From Chrysochromulina parva (Eukaryota; Haptophyta; Prymnesiales; Chrysochromulinaceae), in the NCBI GenBank assembly GCA_002887195.1, contig PJAB01001032.1, forward strand, positions 1 through 18,005: 18,005 bases of DNA. The letters run 5' to 3'. A model generated the notes under the pieces. It ran no database searches. It was not told the origin of the DNA and saw only the letters and a list, made by a program, of their open reading frames with translations. Shown here in pieces: positions 1 through 7,889 of the stretch; position 1 is the stretch's first letter; the number at the start of each line of letters is the position of its first letter. The position numbers were made by a program, and so were the translations under genes.

Positions 1-168
1 GCCTGTCGTCTCTGACACCTTGCTGAGCATGCGTGCGCGCTGCTTGGCCTCGGACTCGGGCAGCCCCTGCAAATACTTGTTTGTCTTGAAGCTCGCCTTG
101 TTAGCATGCGTCTGCTGGGTCCCCCCAACTGGCGAGCCCTTCGGCGAGCCCGTCATGGTGGCGGGCAT
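1..168 (-). CDS. N-terminal part of an unidentified protein, cut by the window edge
   Basis: An open minus-strand frame of 56 codons begins at the ATG at 168 and is still open at position 1, so only the N-terminus is present. The reading starts MPATMTGSPKGSPVGG and continues with a basic, polar stretch containing NKYLQGLPESEAKQRARMLS. A second in-frame ATG at 156 sits in a near-perfect GCCACCATG context and may be the real start. I recognise no domain, signal peptide or membrane segment in this piece. The opposite strand also has a short frame here (20-235), but its translation looks like out-of-frame noise. The call rests on the good start context, the open frame and the amino acid composition. 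Confidence 0.4.
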   Translation of the reverse strand, partial: MPATMTGSPKGSPVGGTQQTHANKASFKTNKYLQGLPESEAKQRARMLSKVSETTG

Positions 169-345
169 GTTGGATACGCCTCAGCGTTTGCGCTTCTCGG
201 GGGCGTGGTCGCAGAAACAAGCGAAGCCAATCTAAGTTTCTAGTTTGGGTCAAAGTTTGGGGATTGGCGGGCTGAAACCGCGGTAAAAGAAGAAAGCATG
301 CTAAAAAACAAGCACGCGAGCCGTGAGAGGGTCCATTTGCGTGGA
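169..345. other. Intergenic region upstream of the window-edge gene
   Basis: About 177 bp lie between the start of the minus-strand gene at 168 and the stop of the O-methyltransferase at 346, both on the minus strand. The stretch is less GC-rich than its neighbours and has A-rich runs around 285-310. It should hold the promoter of the edge gene and the 3' end of the methyltransferase transcript. I see no clear motif. Confidence 0.4.
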
Positions 346-2043
346 CTACATCTCAAGCGTCCGGCCGATGAGCGTGAGGACCCCACCATCACCGTCCGGA
401 GAGGGCAGCGTCACCGCGTGCGCGGCTGGCTCCACCTGTCGCGCGAGGCTGAGCAGCATCGGCACGAGAGCTCCCCTCGGTGCATCCTCTTGCCGGGCAT
501 GCTCGTGAATAGTCGGGTCCTCGGATACTGTCGCTGGCTGGGCCACAACAATTACAAGCCCGTGCGATGCGAGGTTGGCGAGTGCACATCGCATGGCCGC
601 CTCCGCACTTGGCACCACTTGAAGCGCCTCAGCGGAGATCACAATGAGCTCAAACGGCCCGGGAAGCGCCCCGAGCGCGTCCATCGCGTCGCCTAGCCGC
701 ACCTCCACGCGATCGCTCAGCCCTGCTGACGCCAGATGCGCCCTCGCCACCGCCGCCGCGCGCTCGTCGCGCTCGAGGCTTAGCAGCTTGCCGCCTGCAG
801 GCAGCGCGAGCCCCATCCACATTGCGGCATAGCCGCTGAAGCAGCCGACCTCGAGCACGCGCGAGGCGCGCGAGAGCCGCACGAGCATGTGCAACAGCCG
901 GCCCTGCTGCACGCCGCACCACTCGCGGGAGATCCTCGCGAGATCCTCGGGAGATCCTCGGGAGATCCTCGTCGTCGCGGCTGCCTGCGCAGCAGCAGCA
1001 GAGTCGTAACCCGTCTCTTCTGCGGCGCTCGCTGCCTCGGCTGCCAGCGCTTGGCGCAGGGCTGCAAGCTTTGAGGGCTCTGGGCTTCCTACGAAGCGCA
1101 GGTACGCCGCCATCTTATCCTCATGTGTGCCATCCCATGCGCGTGGATCCCCACCGGACGCGGCCTCGCTTGCGCCCGAGGCTGGTGCGGGCTGCGCCCA
1201 GGTGAGGCCGTCACGCAGCGGCAGTAGGAGCTGATCCATGCGCTCATCCGCCGCCAGCCGCGTCGAGAAGGCATGTAGTGCATCGCGCAGCTCCATTGAA
1301 CGACGCGCCGAGGGCGTCAGGCTCGAGGCCGCGGCACTAGTCGCACACACGGCGGCCGGGTCGAGGCGGGCGAGCACCTCGCCCTTCCAGAGCACGTTGT
1401 CGATGAGGAGCAGCCCGTGCGGCGCGAGTAGCTGGCGCGACACGATCAGCTCCAGGTACTCCCAGCTCCGCTTCTTGTCCGCATCGAGGAAGATGAGCTC
1501 AAACGGCGCCTCGCCGCACCGCGGCCCGGGAAGCGCCTCGAGCGCGTCCATCGCGTCGCCTAGCCGCACCTCCACGCGATCGCTCAGCCCTGCTGACGCC
1601 AGATGCGCCCTCGCCACCGCCGCCGCGCGCTCGTCGCGCTCGAGGCTCAGCAGCTTGCCGCCTGCAGGCAGCGCGAGCCCCATCCACATTGCAGCATAGC
1701 CGCTGAAGCAGCCGACCTCGAGCACGCGCGAGGCGCGCGAGAGCCGCACGAGCATGTGCAGCAGCCGGCCCTGCTGTGCACCGCTCACCATGTGCGCGCC
1801 GCCAGGCCAGCGTTGGGCCGTCTCATCACGCAGTGCAGCAAAGCGCGCTGGCTCCGGGCTGCAATGCCGCTCCGCAAGGTCGATGGCGCGCGCCGAGCGA
1901 GTGGCGCTCGCACAGCAATGGCAACTGCGCTGGCGCACTGCCGAGACTGCCGCACGGGCTGCATGCATCGGGTGCGAGCCGGAGATCAGAGAGCGGGGTG
2001 GAGCTGGCGAGAGATGGAGCAGCCCCAGCGCCAAGAGCGCCAT
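346..2043 (-). CDS. Tandem O-methyltransferase (Methyltransf_3 / CCoAOMT-like), second domain degenerate
   Basis: A 565-residue open frame (ATG at 2043, TAG at 346) holds two class I SAM-dependent O-methyltransferase domains. Domain 1 (about 60-285) looks complete: SAM-binding VLEVGCFSGYA (108-118), metal-site FLDADK (D187, D189, K190), DNVLWKGEV (D215, N216), and the family-typical end DERMDQLLLPLRDGL (266-280). A low-complexity linker (about 286-378) follows. Domain 2 (about 379-565) repeats the SAM-binding half almost exactly. Its second half has FELIVISAEALQ where domain 1 has the DADK metal site and lacks the DN motif, so it is probably catalytically dead. Family members methylate catechol-type hydroxyls using a divalent cation; the substrate here is unknown. 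The hydrophobic N-terminus (MALLALGLLHLS) could be a signal or targeting peptide. The gene is head-to-head with the kinase-PARP gene, 149 bp away. Confidence 0.85.
   Translation of the reverse strand: MALLALGLLHLSPAPPRSLISGSHPMHAARAAVSAVRQRSCHCCASATRSARAIDLAERHCSPEPARFAALRDETAQRWPGGAHMVSGAQQGRLLHMLVRLSRASRVLEVGCFSGYAAMWMGLALPAGGKLLSLERDERAAAVARAHLASAGLSDRVEVRLGDAMDALEALPGPRCGEAPFELIFLDADKKRSWEYLELIVSRQLLAPHGLLLIDNVLWKGEVLARLDPAAVCATSAAASSLTPSARRSMELRDALHAFSTRLAADERMDQLLLPLRDGLTWAQPAPASGASEAASGGDPRAWDGTHEDKMAAYLRFVGSPEPSKLAALRQALAAEAASAAEETGYDSAAAAQAAATTRISRGSPEDLARISREWCGVQQGRLLHMLVRLSRASRVLEVGCFSGYAAMWMGLALPAGGKLLSLERDERAAAVARAHLASAGLSDRVEVRLGDAMDALGALPGPFELIVISAEALQVVPSAEAAMRCALANLASHGLVIVVAQPATVSEDPTIHEHARQEDAPRGALVPMLLSLARQVEPAAHAVTLPSPDGDGGVLTLIGRTLEM
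658..909 (-). repeat. Internal duplication, copy 2 (domain 2 SAM-binding half)
   Basis: This 252-bp segment matches 1525-1776 with four substitutions by eye (about 98% identity). It encodes residues about 379-462. Only one difference changes the protein (Gly here, Glu in the other copy, in DALxALPGP). Just left of it the copies share a further 14 bp (ATGAGCTCAAACGG), interrupted by a 15-bp indel. Confidence 0.95.
926..969. repeat. Four tandem copies of an 11-bp unit
   Basis: Four head-to-tail copies of CGGGAGATCCT (the second with one change) lie in the linker of the methyltransferase gene just before domain 2. Because 11 is not a multiple of three, each copy is read in a different frame, giving ISRGSPEDLARISRE in the protein. 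Confidence 0.9.
1525..1776 (-). repeat. Internal duplication, copy 1 (domain 1 SAM-binding half)
   Basis: Partner of the copy at 658-909, encoding residues about 90-173 of the same protein. The two lie in the same orientation, 867 bp apart start to start. Similarity stops abruptly at both edges. Confidence 0.95.
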
Positions 2044-2192
2044 ACTGAACTTGGTCGCGCGGCAACGGGTTCAAACTTGAAACTCCCGTCAACCGTTAGG
2101 CACCTGGACGGCGGTACGAAGCCTGTTCACAGCATTCACGCGTGATCTGTACGTGTTGTGTGTATTAACACTGAACTTTCGCCGCAGTGAAC
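2044..2192. promoter_or_regulatory. Divergent promoter region between methyltransferase and kinase-PARP genes
   Basis: Only 149 bp separate the two start codons, so both promoters and 5' UTRs must lie here or overlap the genes. There is a small AT-rich patch (TGTGTATTAACA, about 2159-2170) and the short string ACTGAACTT near each end (2044 and 2170). No TATA box is evident. The role is inferred from gene arrangement alone. Confidence 0.45.
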
Positions 2193-5100
2193 ATGCCCGA
2201 CAACGCTGAGCGCAACAGCGCCGAGATCGCCGCGGCCCTCTCGCGCGCCTCCTTTCGCCTCACCAAGGAGGGCGCAGCCGACGCGGCGGCTTATAGCTGG
2301 AGCCGGCTTACAGCTGCAACCGCTACGCTCGACAATGTTGACAATTGGAAGACGGCGCTGGCAAAGATGGACGAGGCCCGCACACAGCTTCGCGAGGCGC
2401 AGGACCTCGTGCGCCTCGTGGCCATGACGGCAGCAGTTGATGAAGAGTCACTGCTCGAAGCCACCAAGGTGCGAAACGAGGCACGCATCGCCTTGGTCCG
2501 TGTGCTCGATGATGCGCTGAGCATGCACGAGGAGCGCCGTGCCGAGGACCAGCGGCAGAACAAGGTGGAGGAGGCGGCCTCGTTGCAGCAGCAGCAGGCT
2601 GAGCGCGAGCTCACGCTCACCAAGCGGTTGCGGCTGGAGCGCCTGCGCGATGTGCTTCTGCCCACGCTCGATGAGTGGGTTGTGCAGATCGGCAGAGTGC
2701 GCGAGGAGCGCGAGGACTTTGGGCGCCACGTGAGCGGCGAGCCGCCCAGCCTGGAGGATCTGCACGAGAAGCACGAGGCGCTCAAGAAGGCGAAGCGCAC
2801 TCTGCGCGACAGCACGCGCGGCCTCGAGGACGCCAGGGAGGACGGCGTCGACCTCGCACCCGCGCAGGCCGCTCTCAAGGTCGCCCGCCGCGCCGTGCAG
2901 GCCGCGGAGAAAGCACTGCACCAAGCGCGCTTCGAGGCGGCGACGCTCGCGTCGGCGCACTTCCCCGAGTTGTTCGCGCGCGAGGTGCTGCTGCGCGTGG
3001 GCAAGGCCGACGGCCTCGACGAGGATGAAGTGCGCGCGGTGCTCGTCGAGCGCGAGCTGGCACACTATGAGCGCGAGGCTCGGCTGAGCGACAAGGATGC
3101 GAGACACGAAGTTTGGAGAGCGAGCTACGACGGCGAGGCGTGCGTGCTCAAGGAGTACAAGCTCGACAGTCGCGACGAGTGGAAGGCCCTCGTCAAGGAG
3201 GTCACGGTCCTGCGGCGACTCGCCAGCTGCCCGTACGTGGCCGACGTGCAGGCCGTATTTGAGACCCCAGACCACACGGCGGCCTACGTGCAGCTTCCGT
3301 ACTACAATGGCGGTGACATGCTCCAGTGGCTGACCAAGACGGCGCCCGAGGTGTGGCGACGCAAGGCGCTGCTTGGGCAGCTGTGCGAGGCGCTCCGCCA
3401 CGTGCACAGCCACGGCCTCGCGCACGGCGACGTCAAGCTTGAGAATACACTCGTGTCTCTCGAGGGAGAGCGCGCGACGGCGCACCTTGCCGACTTCGAG
3501 TCCGCGCGCCGCCAACGCACGACGGCCACGCGCAGCAGCCTGAGCGCGAGCACGGGCGGTAGCAACGCCTTCACCGAGCTCTACGTGGCGCCCGAGATCC
3601 TCCAGGCAAGCAGAGATGGCCGCGAGCGAGATGCCAAGCCCACCGCGATGGGCGACATGTTCTCCTACGGCGTCTGCTGCCTCTTCGCGTGCTGCCTACC
3701 AGCCGATGCGAGCGCGCAGCAGCAGGCAGTGCGACGTTTCGCGGGGGAGGACGGCCGGCAGCTCGCGCGCTGGTCGCGCGATGCAGCTACGCTCGCCGAT
3801 GAGCACCTCACGTCACTCCTCGACAGCCTCCTCGCAGTGGCGACGACCAACGAAGAGGCCCTCGCGCGGCGACTGAGCGCTAGCCAGACGCTTCGGCACG
3901 CATTCCTCGACACGGCCGCGGCGCTCGAGGTGAGTGCTCGTGCGCAGCAGGCGGCGGCCGAGGCGAGTATGCAGGCGCAGCAGACGGTCGCAGCGGCGTC
4001 ACACGAGGCGGCGCAGCAGATGGCTGCTGTCGAGCGCGAGGCAGCGCGTCTGCATCGCGAGGCGGCGTGGCGGGAGGCCGAGCTGCGTCGCAGGCAGGCG
4101 GAGCAGGAGGAGGCGCTTGAGATTGCAGCGCAGCAGAGCGAGCGCGATGCGGCGGCGAAGCGCAACGAGATACAGCGCGAGCAGCGCCGCCTCGAACAAG
4201 AGCGGCAGAGAGTGCAGCAGCTCTCTGAGAGCGCAGCGGCTCGCACTGCAGAGCTGCAGAAGCTCACCGCCGAGGAAGAGCGCGTAGCGCGCGAGTGTGC
4301 GCACAGACAGGCCGAGGCGGAGCGTGCAGAAGCCAAGGCCAGGACGGAGCGCGAGGAGCTTCGTACCGCGCGCACCAAGGCCCGCGTCATGCCCGACTAC
4401 TGGGAGAAGCACATTGCGAATAGCTCGCCGGATGGCTTCGCTGCGATCGCCCTCGACCGCACTGGCCGCGACCGGGGCACTTGGGCCGCACTCGAGCGGC
4501 TGCTACAGACCGACCCAGTGAAGCTGAAACAGAGCGGTGCCGATCGGAGGGGCACCACGCACGACCGGCTCAAGCTCGCGTGCGCGTGGCGTCTCGAGAA
4601 CAGGGTGCTTTGGGAGAAGTACATGGTCGGCGTGCAGGAGGTGATGAACGGCATGAAGCGCATCCGGCAGGGGGGCGTGGCATCCGCGGGCGGCGTACCA
4701 CCGCTTACACGCCGCGTAGCAGACGCCCTACCCGGCGACCTTCGCGTGGATGTCAATGAGGCCTTCCTGATGCACGGTACGAACGCTGGCGTGCTCATCA
4801 ACATCCTCTCCGCGGGCATGAACGAGCGCTTTGCCGGCACGGCCGCAGGAGCCGCATACGGCGAGGGCTCCTACCTGGCTGAGGACGCGGGCAAGAATGA
4901 CCAGTACACCAAGGTAGATTCGCAGTACGATGGGAGCTCGGAGTTGCACAAGCGGCTGTACGCGCACGGGGCGCGCCACCAGGGCAAGGTCTTCTACATC
5001 CTCGTGTGCCGCGTGGCGCTCGGTCATCAAGTGCGCACGCAGCAGAATGGGCAGGGAGCAAAGAGCACAGACAATGGTCGCCCCGTCTTCCCAATCTCGT

Positions 5101-5282
5101 TTCGCGAGCTGAGTACGGTGCATGGCATCTCTCCGCCTGTGCATCACCACTCGCTGCTTGCCGACGTCATGGATAATGGCGCGCGCTACCGCGAGTACAT
5201 CGTCTTCCACTCGGAGTACATCTACCCCGAGTACCTGCTGGCCTACCAGCGGTTCGATGGCGACCGCGGCCCGATAGCATGA
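2193..5282 (+). CDS. Coiled-coil / protein kinase / coiled-coil / PARP catalytic domain fusion
   Basis: This intronless 1029-residue frame starts at the ATG at 2193 (an upstream in-frame GTG at 2187 is not a credible eukaryotic start) and stops at TGA 5280-5282. Residues about 20-290 are helical, charged and coiled-coil-like. A kinase domain spans about 300-590: the beta3 lysine is in VLKEYK (K320), the catalytic loop is HGDVKLEN (411-418, HGD in place of HRD), the metal motif is DFE (434-436) instead of DFG, and TELYVAPEIL follows. The glycine loop is weak. An Ala/Glu/Arg-rich coiled coil follows (about 595-735). The C-terminus is a PARP catalytic domain with LACAWRLENRVLWEKY and the full H-Y-E triad: H861 in LMHGT, Y894 in GEGSYLAE, E1001 in REYIVF. 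It could thus phosphorylate and ADP-ribosylate; targets are unknown. No signal peptide or membrane segment is seen. Confidence 0.9.
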   Translation: MPDNAERNSAEIAAALSRASFRLTKEGAADAAAYSWSRLTAATATLDNVDNWKTALAKMDEARTQLREAQDLVRLVAMTAAVDEESLLEATKVRNEARIALVRVLDDALSMHEERRAEDQRQNKVEEAASLQQQQAERELTLTKRLRLERLRDVLLPTLDEWVVQIGRVREEREDFGRHVSGEPPSLEDLHEKHEALKKAKRTLRDSTRGLEDAREDGVDLAPAQAALKVARRAVQAAEKALHQARFEAATLASAHFPELFAREVLLRVGKADGLDEDEVRAVLVERELAHYEREARLSDKDARHEVWRASYDGEACVLKEYKLDSRDEWKALVKEVTVLRRLASCPYVADVQAVFETPDHTAAYVQLPYYNGGDMLQWLTKTAPEVWRRKALLGQLCEALRHVHSHGLAHGDVKLENTLVSLEGERATAHLADFESARRQRTTATRSSLSASTGGSNAFTELYVAPEILQASRDGRERDAKPTAMGDMFSYGVCCLFACCLPADASAQQQAVRRFAGEDGRQLARWSRDAATLADEHLTSLLDSLLAVATTNEEALARRLSASQTLRHAFLDTAAALEVSARAQQAAAEASMQAQQTVAAASHEAAQQMAAVEREAARLHREAAWREAELRRRQAEQEEALEIAAQQSERDAAAKRNEIQREQRRLEQERQRVQQLSESAAARTAELQKLTAEEERVARECAHRQAEAERAEAKARTEREELRTARTKARVMPDYWEKHIANSSPDGFAAIALDRTGRDRGTWAALERLLQTDPVKLKQSGADRRGTTHDRLKLACAWRLENRVLWEKYMVGVQEVMNGMKRIRQGGVASAGGVPPLTRRVADALPGDLRVDVNEAFLMHGTNAGVLINILSAGMNERFAGTAAGAAYGEGSYLAEDAGKNDQYTKVDSQYDGSSELHKRLYAHGARHQGKVFYILVCRVALGHQVRTQQNGQGAKSTDNGRPVFPISFRELSTVHGISPPVHHHSLLADVMDNGARYREYIVFHSEYIYPEYLLAYQRFDGDRGPIA

Positions 5283-5725
5283 GTCATGACAAGCGTGTGT
5301 GGGGATCGGCCCCGACCTGGTGCTTGCGGAGTGTGGGACTGAGGCGGGGTGCCATCGGTCGGGGTGCCTGCCGTCGGCGCGGCAGTCCGGTCTATGCTGC
5401 CGTGCGAGAGTGATGACCGGGACTCGGACAGCCCGCGAGCAAGGTTCGTCTTGGCCCAGTTTCTCCCGGATCCATAATTCGCTCGGAAGGCTCGGCCGTA
5501 TTGCGTTTATTACACGTTCGGGTTCGCGCTTCTAAAAAAATTACGAAGAGGCAAGAACGAGAAACCGACCGTCAGAGGTCTTATAATGCGCAACTGGACC
5601 GGACGGGACTGCCCCCCGCTGGCTACGAAACCGCGCTACGAACCGTTTTTGCTATCGCTCTAAACACTAAAGCCCGCCCGACCGGGGCCGGTACGGTCTA
5701 CGTTGGGGTGCACGGCATCTAAGTT
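5283..5725. other. Convergent intergenic region with an ATG-less open frame
   Basis: This 443-bp gap lies between the stops of the kinase-PARP gene (+) and the GT47 gene (-) and should hold both 3' UTRs. A plus-strand frame is open from 5417 to a TAA at 5720-5722 (about 100 codons) but has no ATG. Its later part reads plausibly as protein (for example LPPAGYETALRTVFAIALNT) and uses A/T-ending codons such as TTA, CTA, AAA, ACT and AAT that are rare in neighbouring genes. I do not recognise it. There is also a small hairpin, CTGCCG/CGGCAG, near 5368-5385. Confidence 0.35.
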
Positions 5726-7503
5726 CTAACGGCAGGGCAGTTTCTCCGCTCCAGGTGCATTGATCCATGGTCTGCCCCCATCAAGGCATTTCTTGCGGCT
5801 GTCCTCCTGCGCCGCTCGATGCGCAAAGCGCGCCTGAAGCTCGGCGAGGATGGCCTGCGTCGCATCGCACGAGGCGCGTGCGCTCGGATGCCAACCGCCG
5901 TCGTAGATGAAGGCGCTGCGTGCGGCCTCGACACCCTCATAGAGCTGCGACCAACGCTCCAAGGCGGAGGCAACGACTGCGGGCAGTGCCGCCGGATCAT
6001 CCTGCGCTGCGCGCACGGCATACTGCTCGAGAGGCAGCAGCTCAGCGAACGCGGGCTGAAAGGCATCGGCGAGGAGAAGCGGCACGCACTTGGCGACCAG
6101 GGCCTCATAGAAGCGCCTCGAAGACGCTGCGATCCCGGCGGGCACGAGGCCATCAGTGGCCATCAAGAGGCAATCACGAGGCAATCAAGAGCACTCACCT
6201 GTGATCCCGGCAGGTACGAGGCAGAGCTTGCACTGTCGCAGCATGCGGCGCGTCGCCTGGTTCCGTTGGCGCTCCGATTCACGCTCGCTCTCGCTCCCGC
6301 CAATGCCGGGCGCCTTGGAGCCAAGCTGGAGCATCGCGCCGGGCACCGCCCGCAGCGCCTCGAGCGCCTGGCGCCGCGTTGGGTTCGTGGCCGTCCCAAA
6401 GAAGCAGACTGAGCTCGTCTTGCTGGCCTTGCTCACATTCTCATCGTCGGCGAAGTTGGGCACATAGTATGGCAACACGAGAAGCGGCGGCGTGCTGTCG
6501 CGCTTCGTGCGCTTCGCTGCGCGCCGAGCTCGCCGGCTGCTGCCGCCTTGACTGAGCCGACGGCCGCTGCCCTGATGCTCATAGCGCCGGTCAGGCGCGG
6601 CCTCAATGCGCAAGAGCATCGCACGCTTCAGGAGCATCCAAGCCGCTCCGAAGAGCTTCTTCGGGTCGCGTGTGGACGAGATCGCGACCAGGTGGTCGTG
6701 CCCCGCCGAGCGCCTGAACGCCGCTGAGCCGCGCAGGCATGCAGCCAGCGTGTCCGTCAGGTTGGCCTGCAGGCGCCGCACGGTTTTCGAGGCGACCTTG
6801 TCCGCGTACGCAAGCCGAGCGTAGAAGGGCACGTAGAAAAAGTCAGCTGCGGCCGCGTCGAGCACGCGCGCCGGCGAGTGCAGCAGCGCCCGGTGCAGCG
6901 CGTACTCGGACAGGTACTGATTGCGCGCGAGGTCGGGATCGAAGAAGGCAGATACCTGCGGGCACACGGCCGAGCGCCGTAATGGGCACATGGGCGAGCG
7001 CGAATCGAGCAGGGATCGTTGGCCGGTAGATTCGCTGGGCGCAGGAGAGAGGTGGTGGACGTTGGGGCTGGCCTGAAGGGGCACGAGGCGATGCACTGCG
7101 CGCCAGCCGTCGTGCTTCTCACATGCGGCGAGCGGAGCAGACGCTCGTGGGCGCTGTCCATGCAGTCGTACACGAAGATGCGCGGGAGCCGGCCCCGCCG
7201 AGCACAGCGACGCGAGGCCGCGCATACAGTTGAGCGCCCGTCATCCACATCGTCGTGGCCAGCATGCCTGCCCGCGGGCACCACGTCGAGCAATGGCCGA
7301 CAGTCATGATCGCCAATGCTGCACACGTGGCCATGAGCTTGCCAGCGTGCAACGTGTGAACGACTCTGCTCTGCCACCTGCCGGCGTTCGGCAGCGTCGG
7401 GCTGGCAGGGCTGCTCTCGTAGCGCCGTCGTAGCTATAGACGGCAGCACTCTCCATGCAATCACCCAGTCTAGCAGGAGGCATCTCGACGACCAGACTCG
7501 CAT
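5726..7503 (-). CDS. Exostosin-like glycosyltransferase (GT47), three exons
   Basis: The model joins exons 7503-7123, 6955-6199 and 6126-5726 (about 512 residues, TAG at 5726-5728). Exon 1 contains PRIFVYDCMDSA, the usual opening of exostosin domains. Exon 2 has SEYALHRALLHS, AADFFYVPFY, LVLPYYVPNF, SSVCFFGTATNPTRRQALEAL and CKLCLVPAGIT. Exon 3 completes the nucleotide-sugar-site motif as ASSRRFYEALVAKCVPLLLAD. These follow the GT47 order. Family members are Golgi type II membrane enzymes that build cell-wall or matrix polysaccharides; donor and acceptor cannot be told here. The start is the weak point: the first in-frame ATG (7503) gives a moderately hydrophobic N-terminus (CLLLDWVIAWRVLPSIATTAL) that could be the signal anchor, but a further upstream intron is possible. 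It is head-to-head with the ABM-like gene. Confidence 0.8.
6127..6198 (-). other. Intron 2 of the GT47 gene (72 nt)
   Basis: On the minus strand the boundaries are ACAG|GTGAGTG and GATCGCAG|CGTC, phase 1. Splicing restores LVPAGIT-A-SSRRF, matching the conserved exostosin motif. Retention would hit a TGA four codons in. The body is made of near-repeats (TGATTGCCTC twice, TGATGGCC twice), and its last 24 nt copy the end of the preceding exon. Confidence 0.85.
6127..6222 (-). repeat. Pair of 24-bp direct repeats at the 3' ends of exon 2 and intron 2 of GT47
   Basis: 6199-6222 (end of exon 2) and 6127-6150 (end of intron 2) agree at 21 of 24 positions. Their offset is 72 bp, exactly the intron length. 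Both copies encode LVPAGI when read in frame. Confidence 0.9.
6956..7122 (-). other. Intron 1 of the GT47 gene (167 nt)
   Basis: The boundaries on the minus strand are CCGCAT|GTGAGA and GTGCCCGCAG|GTATC, phase 0. Splicing joins RIFVYDCMDSAHERLLRSPH in one frame to VSAFFDPDLARNQYLSEYAL in another, the order expected of an exostosin domain. The 167-nt length changes frame, so the intron is needed for the protein. Confidence 0.75.
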
Positions 7504-7621
7504 TGCTGTGAATTGCCATCCCTTCTCTTTTTGGACTGTTTCTCAGCAAATCGCCGAGGTGTATTCATAATGAATTCATAATGCGGGGAGTCGAGGGAGT
7601 CGACCTTCGGTCAGAGTCAAC
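7504..7621. promoter_or_regulatory. Divergent promoter region between GT47 and ABM-like genes
   Basis: There are 118 bp between the two modelled starts. It includes an AT-rich direct repeat, ATTCATAATG at 7563-7572 and 7574-7583 (11-bp period), and a repeated GGAGTCGA just after it (about 7587-7602). The AT-rich repeat stands out against the GC-rich surroundings and could be a core promoter element, but this is inference from position. Confidence 0.4.
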
Positions 7622-7889
7622 ATGGTCGTGAAGGAGGTCGTCGTTTACGTCGTGCACGAGAGAGACCTCTCGCACCTTGCCGCAGCGTCCGCAGCGATGG
7701 ATGCATTTCTGTCTACTCGGGAAGCTAAAACGCACCGTGCATCGTGACGCGAAAGATCCCCGCCGCTTCATGGACATCGTCGAATGGAGAAGCCTGGTGG
7801 AGGCGGAGGCGGCAGCTCTGGAAGTAGAGAAGGAGGAGAGCGTCGCGGCCTTTATGCAGGCCATCGCATCTGTGGCGGACGCGTTATGA
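7622..7889 (+). pseudogene. Antibiotic-biosynthesis-monooxygenase-like (ABM fold) small protein, frameshifted
   Basis: From the ATG at 7622 the frame reads MVVKEVVVYVVHERDLSHLA and MDAFLSTREAK, then runs out of frame and stops at 7745-7747. One base later, in the next frame, it continues as RTVHRDAKDPRRFMDIVEW and ends at TGA 7887-7889. Together this is about 90 residues with the layout of ABM/dimeric alpha-beta barrel proteins: an N-terminal beta strand, a helix, then RDxxDPxxFxDIVEWxSLxxA. The shift falls at an AAAA run (7727-7730). Removing one A would join the halves. It may be a recent pseudogene, a sequence error, or a case of +1 frameshifting. ABM proteins range from heme- and quinone-linked oxygenases to proteins of unknown role, so no substrate can be given. 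Confidence 0.6.

Noticed and set aside
2448..3515. Minus-strand open frame of 355 codons
   Set aside because: Antisense of the coiled-coil and kinase region; GC-rich coding DNA commonly leaves long antisense frames.
3665..4390. Minus-strand Ser/Ala/Arg/Cys-rich open frame of 241 codons
   Set aside because: Antisense of the Glu/Ala/Arg coiled coil of the kinase-PARP protein, which explains its composition.
5299..5535. Plus-strand frame just after the kinase-PARP stop
   Set aside because: Its start is not convincing and the translation shows no domain; it overlaps the likely 3' UTR.
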